NCBI GenBank assembly: GCA_036897625.1
Contig: JAYMTA010000360.1
Coordinates: 1 to 30,612 of the forward strand
Source: Pelargonium cotyledonis
Taxonomy: Eukaryota; Streptophyta; Magnoliopsida; Geraniales; Geraniaceae
Reading direction: 5' to 3'
Length of the DNA: 30,612 nucleotides
This document shows, one piece after another, positions 21,601 through 30,612 of the stretch; within the stretch, counting starts at the first letter, position 1; each line of letters opens with the position of its first letter. Both the position numbers and the translations under genes were made by a program. Below the pieces are notes generated by a model. The model was given only the letters and a program-made list of their open reading frames with translations. It had not been told where the DNA came from and searched no databases.

Positions 21601-24519
21601 TTGCTTGCACATTGTTCCTGTAAAATAAGTAGCTCTTGCTCTTTTTTGTTTAAAAGAGCTTCCCTTTCCACAAGAGACTGCACACACACAATAATATATT
21701 CAGATAAAACAAAATACTAAGAGTGAGGTATGATATACAACTTCCATTGTTACCACATAAAGAATAAAATAAAATAAAAAATAAAAAACAAAAAACTTGA
21801 AACACAGACCTCTTCTCTTTTTGACACGGAAGCCACAGTCATATCCAGATTGAACTTTTCTTCAGTTAGTAATTTGAGTTGGTTTTCAATATTCATTTTC
21901 GAAGTCTCCAGCTCTTTTGCAAGTTGATCAAGCTCCCGCGATCTACTAAATATATAATCCTCCCTCTGATTAAGTGAAGCCTGTTCATCAAGTATTCTTT
22001 CCTGTTCCAGCTGCAAAATTTTCTGCCTTTCGGACAATGTCTGCCTCTCAAGGATAATCTCTTTCTCCTTTGCATCACAACTAAGAACAAAGAAAACACA
22101 TAAATCAAGAACAACTCTTAACAAAAAATTGCCCATCACACAAGATAAATTGAAGAGCAGTATGGCCATAATACATGCACACTATATTTATCATGGAAAG
22201 CTATTGCAATGTCAGCATTTTGATGCATGCATGTTTACATTTGTGCTGTACAAGTAATTGAATTCTGGAAAAGGAGACCAAGAGAAAGACCTAATTGTCA
22301 TGTACACGGCTACAGCCCAAACAGAGAGAAAATACAATGCATGAAAGACTGTTGCATATCTATGACTGAAGCAGATAACACGAAGGTTGGCAGCGCCTCT
22401 AGGGACAACATATATTACGAACCCAGAGGACAAGAACATTAAATCATACTTTTCACTAAAAAGTTCAAAATCGCGTTAATTTGAAAAATATAAATTACAT
22501 CTCACAAATATAGACAAAGCACTCTTATGGTAGAGACACCTGCAAATATCTTTTTGATAGGGAAAATAGGGCTCAGAAAGTCGGGACATTTGGATATTAG
22601 GCCCACGAAACAGAAACATTGTTTAACATAATCATTTTAACCCAATACAAATGCATGGTATGGTTGCCCTGTGACCTTGAGGTCATGGCCCATGGGTTCA
22701 AGGGAAACAGTCTCCCTGCAAAGGGAAAGGTAATGGTGCATACATAAATAACAAGCCAGATTCCAAAGTAGGTGAGCCTCGTGCACATGCTCTTCAATTT
22801 ATTAAAATCTAATACAAGCACAAGTTATGTTTGAACAAGGAATTCGACACATACTCAAACTTGAAAGATATCATACGCCTCCTCAAATCATCTTCACGAG
22901 CTTCAACTTCCTGCAGCTTTCTATCAGCAGCACGATGATAACGAGTAGCTTCTGCTTGCAAAGATTCTGCGGCAAGCAGCTTTGCATCAGCCTCAGTAAA
23001 CTTTTTCTGTGCATCTTCTACCATACTGCGTGCTTCGGCCAATTTACAATCAGCCGCAACCTTTGTTTCAGCAAATTCTGCACGCATTTCATGCAATGCC
23101 TTCTCCATCTACAGGAATGCAGAAGAGAATGTCAATAAATAGATCAAGAAAGCTGTTGTAAAAACAAGAAATGTGAGCATTAATTTCAATTGAAATAGAA
23201 CCATAGATTGACATACACTTGCTACACATTCTTTCTCAACTCCTAAAGCCTTCCTCAAACTCTCTTCTCGTTTCCTTGCTTCAGCTAAAGCAGATGAATG
23301 TGCAACTTGATCACACTGGCGCTTTATTTCAGCAGCTTCAGCAGAGGCTTTGATTTCCTCATACTTGGAAGCCAAATCCTTCCTTTCCATAATGAGAAGG
23401 CCCATATGGTGTTGATGGTCAAAGAGCTACATTACGTGTAATGCTTGGTCAAAATACAGATAGTGAATAAAACGGCATAACAAGCATCAATTGCTACGAA
23501 GTACAAACTAACAACTCTTGCTCAAATATTGCCCAAAATGCTGTACACTACACACAGCATATTGAATAATCAAGTCCCAAAACAAAACTACAAACTACTT
23601 TGAACCAACACCATAACTTTCCAAACTACAGTGAACCTGCAAAGTCTCCTGTAACCTTTACAAATTCAGTTGCTTCAACACATAAATACAAGAATCTGCA
23701 TACTACCGATGGAAATTTCCAACCTTCCATACATGAAACTCAACAAGATGTCGGACCTAAAATTATCACGATTCAGCAAACATAGAATCATTAACATACC
23801 ATAACCAGCTATCTTCAAACTTATAGCACAACATTAAATCACTCCGTCAAATGGATATAAAATTGCATTTATTAAATCTACATATGCAAAACGGATGATT
23901 ATCACCTACACGAAACATTAAACCACCTAAATCTATAGTATACTAAATTTTTGCTATTTTAACAACACGGCAAAACATCTACTGATCTACACCACAGGAT
24001 AAAAGTTAACTATATCAAAGTTCCAAGTAATGTATGTGTCTATACCTAAGGTTCTTTTCTCTCTCCCCCTCTCTCTAACTTTTTAATTATTTTTTACATT
24101 TACTTCCAAGTTCCCATAAGATCAATACAAAAAAATTTTAAAACACAATACATCCAAGGAAACAAGAATCTTCATATATTTTATCATACAAAGTTTACTG
24201 TATTTGAAGAATTCAATATATCACAACAATCAGGTCAAATTCAGCTCAATAACAAAACCACACACCACAAATTCATACATAAAAGAGCAAAAGTCAATAA
24301 ATCGATGAAAAATCAACAAACCTCGGCTTCGAGCTTCGCGATATATGCGATTAAAGCAGCCTTATCCCTCCGCTTAATTGACTCCTCGTCGAATCCAGCT
24401 TCCCTGAGACGCCTCCAGATCGTCTCATCACTGATAGGCGTTTGCAAAACCCTAGAACCGGGCGTCAAGGAGAGAGGCCTCGGAGTGATCGCGTGCCGCT
24501 CCGACCGAGGACTAGCCAT
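18639..24519 (-). CDS. CRWN4: CROWDED NUCLEI 4-type nuclear lamina coiled-coil protein (NMCP2 class), 8 exons
   Basis: Exons on the minus strand: 24519-24322, 23426-23217, 23108-22855, 22080-21810, 21677-21594, 21435-19544, 19448-19202 and 18767-18639. They total 3285 nt, or 1094 residues plus stop. CRWN proteins are plant lamin-like proteins under the inner nuclear membrane that set nuclear size, shape and chromatin organisation. The conserved head SDETIWRRLREAGFDEESIK and DKAALIAYIAKLEAE (residues about 29-66) match CRWN4. A heptad-rich coiled coil of Glu, Lys and Leu fills about 60-765. FSWIKRC (807-813) is the conserved tail motif. Basic clusters GRKRR (about 926) and NKKRK (about 953) look like nuclear localisation signals, and the protein ends RRTRSKQKL. 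Every junction keeps frame and rebuilds the family sequence. The start at 24519 is the first ATG, with no upstream ATG in the leader. The leader also has a telo-box-like AAACCCTA near 24549. The terminal exon, rich in Asp and Ser, is the least conserved part. Confidence 0.95.
18890..19115. mobile_element. GGATTCGG-rich degenerate repeat in CRWN4 intron 7
   Basis: Repeated words such as TTTCGGATTGGGTTCGGATC, CAGATTTCGGGCC, TTGGGTCAGATTTTGGATTT and the complementary CGATCCAACCC and CCGATTCCA alternate on both strands. This is typical of non-autonomous plant DNA elements of hAT type. The left edge near 18900 (GGAGGTAGTAATTTTGG) looks like an end, but the right end and target duplication are unclear. 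It lies wholly within intron 18768-19201. Confidence 0.4.
22660..22750 (+). mobile_element. Au-like SINE fragment in CRWN4 intron 3
   Basis: GGTTGCCCTGTGACCTTGAG, then GGTCATGGCCCATGGGTTCA (containing the box-B-like GGGTTCAAGG), then GGAAACAGTCTCCCTGCAAA and GGTAATGGTGCATAC follow the order of the widespread plant Au SINE as I remember it. The 5' part and tail are degraded and no duplication is visible. The element lies in intron 22081-22854, antisense to the gene. Confidence 0.5.
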
Positions 24520-25284
24520 CTCGCAATGGCCCGATCACCGGAACACGAAACCCTAGAATCACGCGCGTTGGTTCGAATCTCTCGGTGGTGGTGTGGGGCT
24601 TGAGCTGATCTGGTAACACTCAGCGTTTTCTTGCTTTTTCTCGGCCACTTTCTCTCTCAACAGCGCAACACAGAGTGTGTGAGTGAGTCACCGAGTCCGA
24701 CTCGGCTCTGCTTCGTCTCTTTTTACCTCTCTCTTTTTTGGAGTCGCTTTACTGATTATTTTTTTATTTTTTTATTTTGGGTTCCAAATAAAATGACAGA
24801 GAACGAAGGAGCCGTTGATGTGATAGTCAAAACGGCGTCGTGTGGATAGAATATAGGCGCGTGTTATTGAAGGATTAAATTTTTTGGGTTAAAAGCCGCC
24901 TTTCTTTTGAATTTAAAAATATATTTAATTGGCATTAAATAGAAGATCCTAGTCAAAATCATCCACGTCATCAACGAACCAAGCACTTATCGGTTAATAG
25001 CCGTTGTTTGTTTGGACGATTGCATTGAATAAACTAAAGAAACCGTCATTCTTCTTAATAATTAATACACCAAAGTACAAAACACTTCAGTACATTGTAC
25101 TCTCTTTGTGTATGATGAAATGGTTGCTAAACTGACTTTCCAAAGTGTCGTTGAGTGGTTGTTTGTTAATGAAATGAGTTGTGTGCGCTGAGTTTAAGTT
25201 TTTTTGTGAGCGTGTTTGTATGAATTTGTTAAGTTTGAAATATTTAGTATATTTTTTTGAGAAATATGAAACAAAACGGTATTC

Positions 25285-25380
25285 TTACGAGTGTTGACCA
25301 ATTTGAGTAGTGTCATAACTAAAAAAATATTGGCATAATAGTGTCTTTACTAGTGTCGACCAATTTGAGCATGACAGGCA
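25285..25380. repeat. Short direct repeat, period 62 bp
   Basis: GTGTTGACCAATTTGAG at 25291 and GTGTCGACCAATTTGAG at 25353 differ by one base. Each is preceded by a TTAC-A/T-word and followed by a GTCAT/ATGAC word. This is probably a small local duplication of no known role. Confidence 0.5.
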
Positions 25381-26164
25381 AAGAATCTCGACGGTTAATT
25401 GAAGAAACGAGGTCTTGAAAGTGATCCGATGAATGGAGAGTTTTAGAGATGACTCAATAAGGTGTGGTGCCTTAAAGTTTTAAATTAAAGGTCGAACACT
25501 AAACTATTTGAGATTTATGTGATTTCAGTGTTCTGCTCAACAACCAAATCAATGTGATTTTCTCAGGAAACTAAACAGCAATTACTCATTTTGCTGTCAT
25601 AGCCAATCCAAACAAATAAATTGGGCCAGCCCAATGGGCAGAGGCCCATCTGTTTCAAGGTATCATTAATACAAGTTGGGCCCAGTATCGCATATGGCTT
25701 TTGCTATGCGTGGTTTCGTAAGATCTTGTGTGTATGGGCTTGAATTTGAATAAAAATACTTTTGATATTTTAATCAATTTACAATTATATATTTATACTA
25801 TAAATATTTGTCAAATAAAAAAATTACTCATAAAATATCAATTTTGGCCACATAACATTCACTGTACATGAGAAACATTTTTATAATCCCAATAGTTATC
25901 ATTTTAAAAACATCTAAACACAAATGATAATGAAAATAATCATAAATTTTGAGTTGGAAGTAAAGTAAATACTCACAAATAAGAATTATACTACATAGAA
26001 TATTTGAGCTTTACATTTTTGGCACCAAAACTACACCCATTGGCCATGTCAAGTATATTATTCTTCATTGAGCATCATGACCCACCATGCAAGTTGACAC
26101 AATAATGAATCCCAAATATCTCTTATATACGGACCCATAAGAAAATAAAAATGTTTATATCACA

Positions 26165-26593
26165 TTACATCCATATATATAATTGTTCTCTTTTTGACAT
26201 GTGAATGGCCATACCAAGGACCATGTAGAGACATTCACAAGCATGTCCCTCCATCAACAACAAGCCATATGTGCCATTTTGGTGTAAATAAATATTCATA
26301 TGCCAAAAGTATATGAACCATTTCAAAAGATGCAACACAACACTAGGTAGACCCCATTGCCCTAACTTTGTGTGCCACAATGGAGAAGCACAAGCCCTCA
26401 CCTTTGTCTTTGGCCTCTTATTGGCCTCACCCACAATGGTCTTGAGTGGGGATATGATATTAATGGGCTCTCTTTTTAATTTCTTATCCAACTTTTCAAA
26501 TGCAAGCGTGATGCTTTTGTGTACATGAACCCTAGGCTTTTCACAAAGGAGGGTTTCAAGTGGGACAATGGAGCTTTTGCTTTATTGGAAGTC
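26165..26593 (-). other. Unrecognised open frame of about 140 codons
   Basis: The minus-strand frame is open from just after a stop near 26594 to a stop at 26165. It includes KSITLAFEKLDKKLKREPI and KTIVGEANKRPKTKVRACAS. It has no early ATG in frame and no recognised domain. Its composition is less AT-rich and more protein-like than the flanks. It could be an internal exon of an unseen gene, a gene fragment, or chance. I do not assign a function. Confidence 0.2.
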
Positions 26594-27226
26594 GGTGCAA
26601 TGGTTTTGATGTTCTCTCTTCCTCAAAAATCAAACTAGATATGCATATTTTTCACCACCATATTCATATATATGATCCTCATCTTCTCCAATATTCACCC
26701 ATTTTGTTCTCTCTTCTAGAACTTCAAATCTCATGACTTTGCCTTGTCATGAATCAATATTAGCTAGGTGCTATAGGAGCTTGCTCACACTTGTGTTTGT
26801 TACAATTTAGTAAAAATACTTTAAAGAAAAAGCAGTGATCATTCGATGATCGAGGTCCGTTGAGAATATCGAATGACTCTTTACATAATACTTTTAGACA
26901 ATAATAAAGAAAAAATACATGAATTAGATGGGTGTATTCTAGGCTAAACTTCTCCAATAATAACGTCAAACAAAATAAATGAAATAAAGATGGAGGAATC
27001 GTTAATTAGAAAGGAAAGTTGAAGTGAACTTATATTTGACAACTAGAATAATTCGAGTTTAACAAATATTTGTACATGATAAAATATATTAAAGCGCGTG
27101 TTGTATACATTAAATGATACCATTTTTCTTCCACTGGATGCTTTATACGCTTTTATATGTTATACTTTGACATTCTGTTAGTTATTTGAATGACTTTTAT
27201 AAATTATTTGTCGTCTGTAATTAAGA

Positions 27227-27606
27227 GGGTGTTTGTATTAACTTCTCAAAAATAGCTTATAATCATAAAAAGATCAAGAGTAATTTTGTGATTTAACTCT
27301 TTTTAAAAAGAAGCGGTTTAACTGTTTGGATAAAAATCATGATAAAAAATAGTAATATTTAATTTATGTTAGTTAAAATAGACAAATGACTAAAATAATT
27401 TAAAAGTTAATCAATAAATTGGATCATGGAATAAATATATGTGTAATTTGAAGAAAAATAAAAGAACATAAATGTATTTTATTTGGTCAAAATAGCTCTT
27501 TTTTAACCGCTCATGAGCTGAAAAATCAGAAGTTAAGGATACCTAACTCTTTTATTTTAACTCATCAGCAAGTACTCATGAGTTATTTTAGTTATAACCA
27601 AACACT
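27227..27606. mobile_element. MITE-like element with GTGTTTGG-type termini
   Basis: The left end GGGTGTTTGTATTAACT and the reverse-complemented right end AGTGTTTGGTTATAACT match at most positions and enclose about 380 bp of AT-rich non-coding DNA. Termini of the form GGGTGTTTGGTT are common in small plant DNA elements. I found no convincing target duplication, so the superfamily is undetermined. Confidence 0.4.
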
Positions 27607-27799
27607 GAAAAGAACTATTTTTACTTATGAGCTTGTTTGACGGGCTCATGAACTAATTCGACATCACGTGTTGATAACGTGTGAAGCTTTCACCATGTTC
27701 TCAACTATGTTCACAAGTCCTGCAATTATTGATGCCAATGCCTAATCAACAAATTAGAAATTGCATGAACATGGATATATAGTTGACTTAAGGCAAACC

Positions 27800-27960
27800 A
27801 AAAGTTATTCCCCACGCGCCACATGGTTGGTCCACCGACGAAAGTCGACGACACGGAGCGCCGAGAGTGGAAGTGTAGGCCACTCTCCATGGAGGGAGAG
27901 TGGGGGAACATGCCTTCATGGAGTGGAAATTTGTAGGCACAAGTCTATGGTTTCCTTGAT
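27800..27960. other. GC-richer patch with a short hairpin
   Basis: This stretch is clearly richer in G and C than its surroundings. It contains an 8-bp perfect stem, CACTCTCC/GGAGAGTG, with a 6-base loop at about 27880-27901. Overlapping open frames exist on both strands but none has a recognisable product. No known microRNA sequence was noticed. Confidence 0.3.
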
Positions 27961-29979
27961 TAGGACACATTTAAGTGTAAAAGAGATGGCATAGCAAAAA
28001 GTGTAGTCTATAATTGTGTGAAAACAAAGAATATTGTAGGTTGTCTTTATGAGATAAAATGAATCCAACATGGTGGGCTGGCCTTAAAGACAGGAATTTA
28101 AAAAAAAAAAAAAAATCTCATTATCCAAAATTCTTGTGCTTCTTCTTCTTCTTCCTCCATCATTGCCAAATTCTACGCTCCATAATCATCAAACCCCACC
28201 ATGGAATCAAATGCCCATCATACCAAATCATTGGTGGCTCCCATGCGTCCATCACCTTTTCTTATAGTTAAATAAACTAATATTTTTCAACAAAATTGTA
28301 ACACTGTCATGTGTTTCTATAGACGCTTAGAGTATGTCAAGTCGATGAGAATATTGATTTTCACCATTTTAAAATTATACCCGTGTCCACTAAATGTATG
28401 AGAGCGGAACGTCAGCCCAAATTTATGTCCTTTATGTTTTGGTTGCGTTTAAGCAATAACTGTTTGGTTGAAATTATTTGCTCTGTCGGTATAAATTTCT
28501 AATAAACAGTTATTATAAATAGTGAAAGTAAATATATATATTTTTTACTCATTTCAAAATAAGCAGCACTTTTGCTTGCTCCACAAGTGCATCCAAACAA
28601 TACACCTTATTGGAAAATAATAGTCGACATATATAAGATGACTATAACACTTTCCAAATATCTTATTAGAAAATGAAAATCGAAAAAATTAACAGTATTC
28701 AACGTTGGCACTGTATATTTTGATCATTTTATAGATATATATGTGAAGCCATATTGGCATAAGTTTAGTTGAAGTACCAAATTAGTATGATTAGATACCA
28801 AATTGTTAGTCCTTTAATTAAATATATTTATTATAGAATCAATAAGTGTGTGCTTATTTTAATTTCTTTTAAATAAATTATAGTTAAATTCTCAGCAACA
28901 ACATCAAATTATGACACATTCATGACTATTGTCACAAATTCAATCACAATTCAACAAATTGATAGTTTAATCATGAAGTGTACATTATCAAATAGGTGTT
29001 CATCATTATCTCATATGATAACAATTTTGTTCTCTTCTCCTCTCTAGGCCATTTTTTTATTATCAAATCTTAATTCCTAATTCATATTATATCATGACTA
29101 AGATGTTTTGATTAATAAATGTAATAGTTGGTGACACTTGTATCTCTCTCTTTTAGTTAGGGTTTGGCAATGACATTGGAACCACCATTGGGTTTGTTTC
29201 ATTGTTTGGCTTTTTCATGTGGTTTCACTTTTATGTGTGATGATGTGAGTTTAATTAAGTTACTTTGAAGGAGAAAGCTCATTTCAATTAATTTTGTAAT
29301 TATTCTCAATCATCATCCCTTTAAAAGGAAAAAAATAAAGAACCCAAATTTAGTTTTGATCATAAAATAATATAGATTTATGAATAATAATAATAATAAA
29401 AATGAATATATAATTTTCAACTATGCCAAAGTCAATGTCTATCTACTTCAGTCCAAAAATCATAGCTAATTGGTTATCTACTTGCTTTTGGCATTGAGCC
29501 ACCACTTGGTGACAAAAGCTTTGGATTGATTATCGTCAAAATTCTCATAATGGTTCATGATCTCTAATAATAATAATAATTAATGATGAGTTTATGTGTA
29601 CAACACTTCAATTGAACCAATATAGATGTGGAGTAAGTGTCAATGTGTATATGGATTCCTTTCCATAAAAAGTTTTAATTAAATATAACACAAATTTTTC
29701 ATTGTATCTTCTTTCAAACCTAACGAGTTGATGAATAGTTGTTCGATAGTATTGTTTTGTATATGGGTTTAATGCATGTTTGGCGATCAAATTTGAAAAT
29801 TGAGAATGTCTATTTTGTAGACCAAAATTTACTGATAAATATATGGACCAAGTTTTTAGTGTTTACTATTGATTTAGAGCTTAAATTATCAATTCTAATT
29901 GTATTTCAATTAAGAAAATATCATGTTTTCGTCTTTTAACTATGAATTCTGAATTGGTAGCTATATTTGATTTCTGTTT

Positions 29980-30125
29980 TTTTTTTTAACTAGTTGAGCT
30001 ACACAATAGAGGATAGCTCTCCCCTTTAAACCCCACCCCACCCCACCCGACGCAATGAGATTTGAACCTATGAACTCCCATATGAAAATGTATGTTCTTA
30101 ACCATTGCGTCATCCTCTAGGGGAC
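29980..30125 (-). mobile_element. tRNA-derived SINE with 13-bp target-site duplication
   Basis: A 146-bp insert lies between perfect copies of TTGATTTCTGTTT at 29967-29979 and 30126-30138. On the minus strand it runs from a 5' end reading CCCCTAGAGGATGACGCAAT, through a box-A region (GACGCAATGGTTAAG, about 30097-30111) and box B (GGTTCAAATCTC, 30068-30057), then a run of G-rich units, to TAGCTCAACTAGTT followed by an A-rich tail (T run on the plus strand, about 29980-29987). Promoter boxes, tail and duplication together identify a retroposed SINE. The perfect duplication implies a fairly young copy. The family is not named. Confidence 0.85.
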
Positions 30126-30512
30126 TTGATTTCTGTTTCAAATTGTCGATATTGTCCAAATTTGTTTCCTCAACTAAAGTTATTTTTGAACTGATCTAAT
30201 TCACAATGATGCCGTCAAATTAAAATAACGTGGCAACCATATGACGCTTAAACTAGTTAAAAATAAAATAGTTTAATTTGGATACCAAAATGTAACATTC
30301 TCCTTTTAAGTATGAAACATAATTTTGCAAAATTAAACTTTTGACCTAATAAGATCATGGAAACAAAAGTCTCCAAATACGTATATATATACATATTTAA
30401 GTAGTAGAAATTATTTAAGGGTTTTTGGGTCATGTATAGTAGTAAATTCGCAGCCACACAGAACCAATCTTTAAGAATCAAATCACAAAGCACTATGCAA
30501 TTTTTATTATTA

Positions 30513-30612
30513 TTTTTTTTTGAAATGGAACGCTTTTATTAAAATTAGATGGAAATACAATCCGGGATAGCCGACATACTCTAACTAACTAGACCAGACA
30601 CAAAACGAGCCG
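30513..30612 (-). mobile_element. Probable LINE 3' end running off the window
   Basis: On the minus strand the segment reads into TTTTAATAAAAGCGTTCCAT then TTC and an A-rich tail (T run at 30513-30521 on the plus strand). Short AATAAAAG-TT-C-TTTC ends before a poly(A) are characteristic of plant L1-type LINEs. The frame entering from the edge stops shortly (RLVLCLV then a stop), as expected for the end of ORF2. The body is outside the window, and a gene's 3' untranslated region remains possible. Confidence 0.45.

Larger units (their letters stand above)
24650..30612. other. AT-rich intergenic region upstream of CRWN4
   Basis: The first few hundred bases should hold the CRWN4 promoter; no TATA box stands out. 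TGGGCC/AGCCCA words cluster at 25620-25685. Simple repeats include an A run at 28100-28115, a CTT run near 28140 and ATA/TAA runs at 29383-29400 and 29566-29582. Elements with separate entries lie at 27227, 29980 and 30513. Most other segments of 300 bp or more (for example 25700-26150, 26560-27200 and 28300-29900) show nothing I can name. Confidence 0.6.

Noticed and set aside
25620-25685. Promoter of an additional gene, from clustered TGGGCC/AGCCCA motifs
   Set aside because: No coding sequence follows on either strand within a reasonable distance, and the motifs are too far from CRWN4 to assign.

Overview
The window is nuclear DNA from a flowering plant, most likely a eudicot. It is AT-rich, its genes are split by short GT-AG introns, and all three recognisable genes belong to plant families. 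The species cannot be named from the sequence. There are no bacterial, organellar or viral genes, no CRISPR array and no tRNA or rRNA gene that I could find.

Layout. (1) 1-3800 is AT-rich intergenic DNA containing a 217-bp SINE with a perfect 18-bp target duplication. (2) 3940-10773 (+) is a three-exon gene for a protein of about 1758 residues. It has an N-terminal GHKL/HSP90-like ATPase fold of the sacsin/NO VEIN type, followed by an array of repeats of about 112 residues. (3) 11734-16294 (-) is a ten-exon gene for a plastid-targeted branched-chain amino-acid aminotransferase of 416 residues, tail-to-tail with the first gene. Two of its introns carry related hAT-like repeats, and one also carries a decayed tandem copy of the adjoining exon end. 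(4) 16381-18638 is intergenic DNA with a 264-bp Stowaway MITE. (5) 18639-24519 (-) is an eight-exon gene for a CROWDED NUCLEI 4 (CRWN4/NMCP2-type) nuclear-lamina coiled-coil protein of 1094 residues. Its introns hold a SINE fragment and a GGATTCGG-rich repeat. (6) About 24650-30612 is AT-rich intergenic DNA with a MITE-like element, one unrecognised open frame, a 146-bp SINE bearing a G-quadruplex motif, and what looks like the 3' end of a LINE running off the window.

The three genes share no obvious pathway: an ATPase/chaperone-like protein, plastid amino-acid metabolism, and nuclear architecture. This is ordinary plant gene neighbourhood rather than a functional cluster. I reconstructed all 21 exons by hand from splice consensus, reading frame and similarity to remembered family sequences. 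Every junction keeps the frame, which is the main support for the models. I found no convincing new biological system. The best leads are the repeat array in the ATPase gene, the duplicated exon end in the aminotransferase gene, and the SINE whose box-A region can pair with sequence beyond box B.
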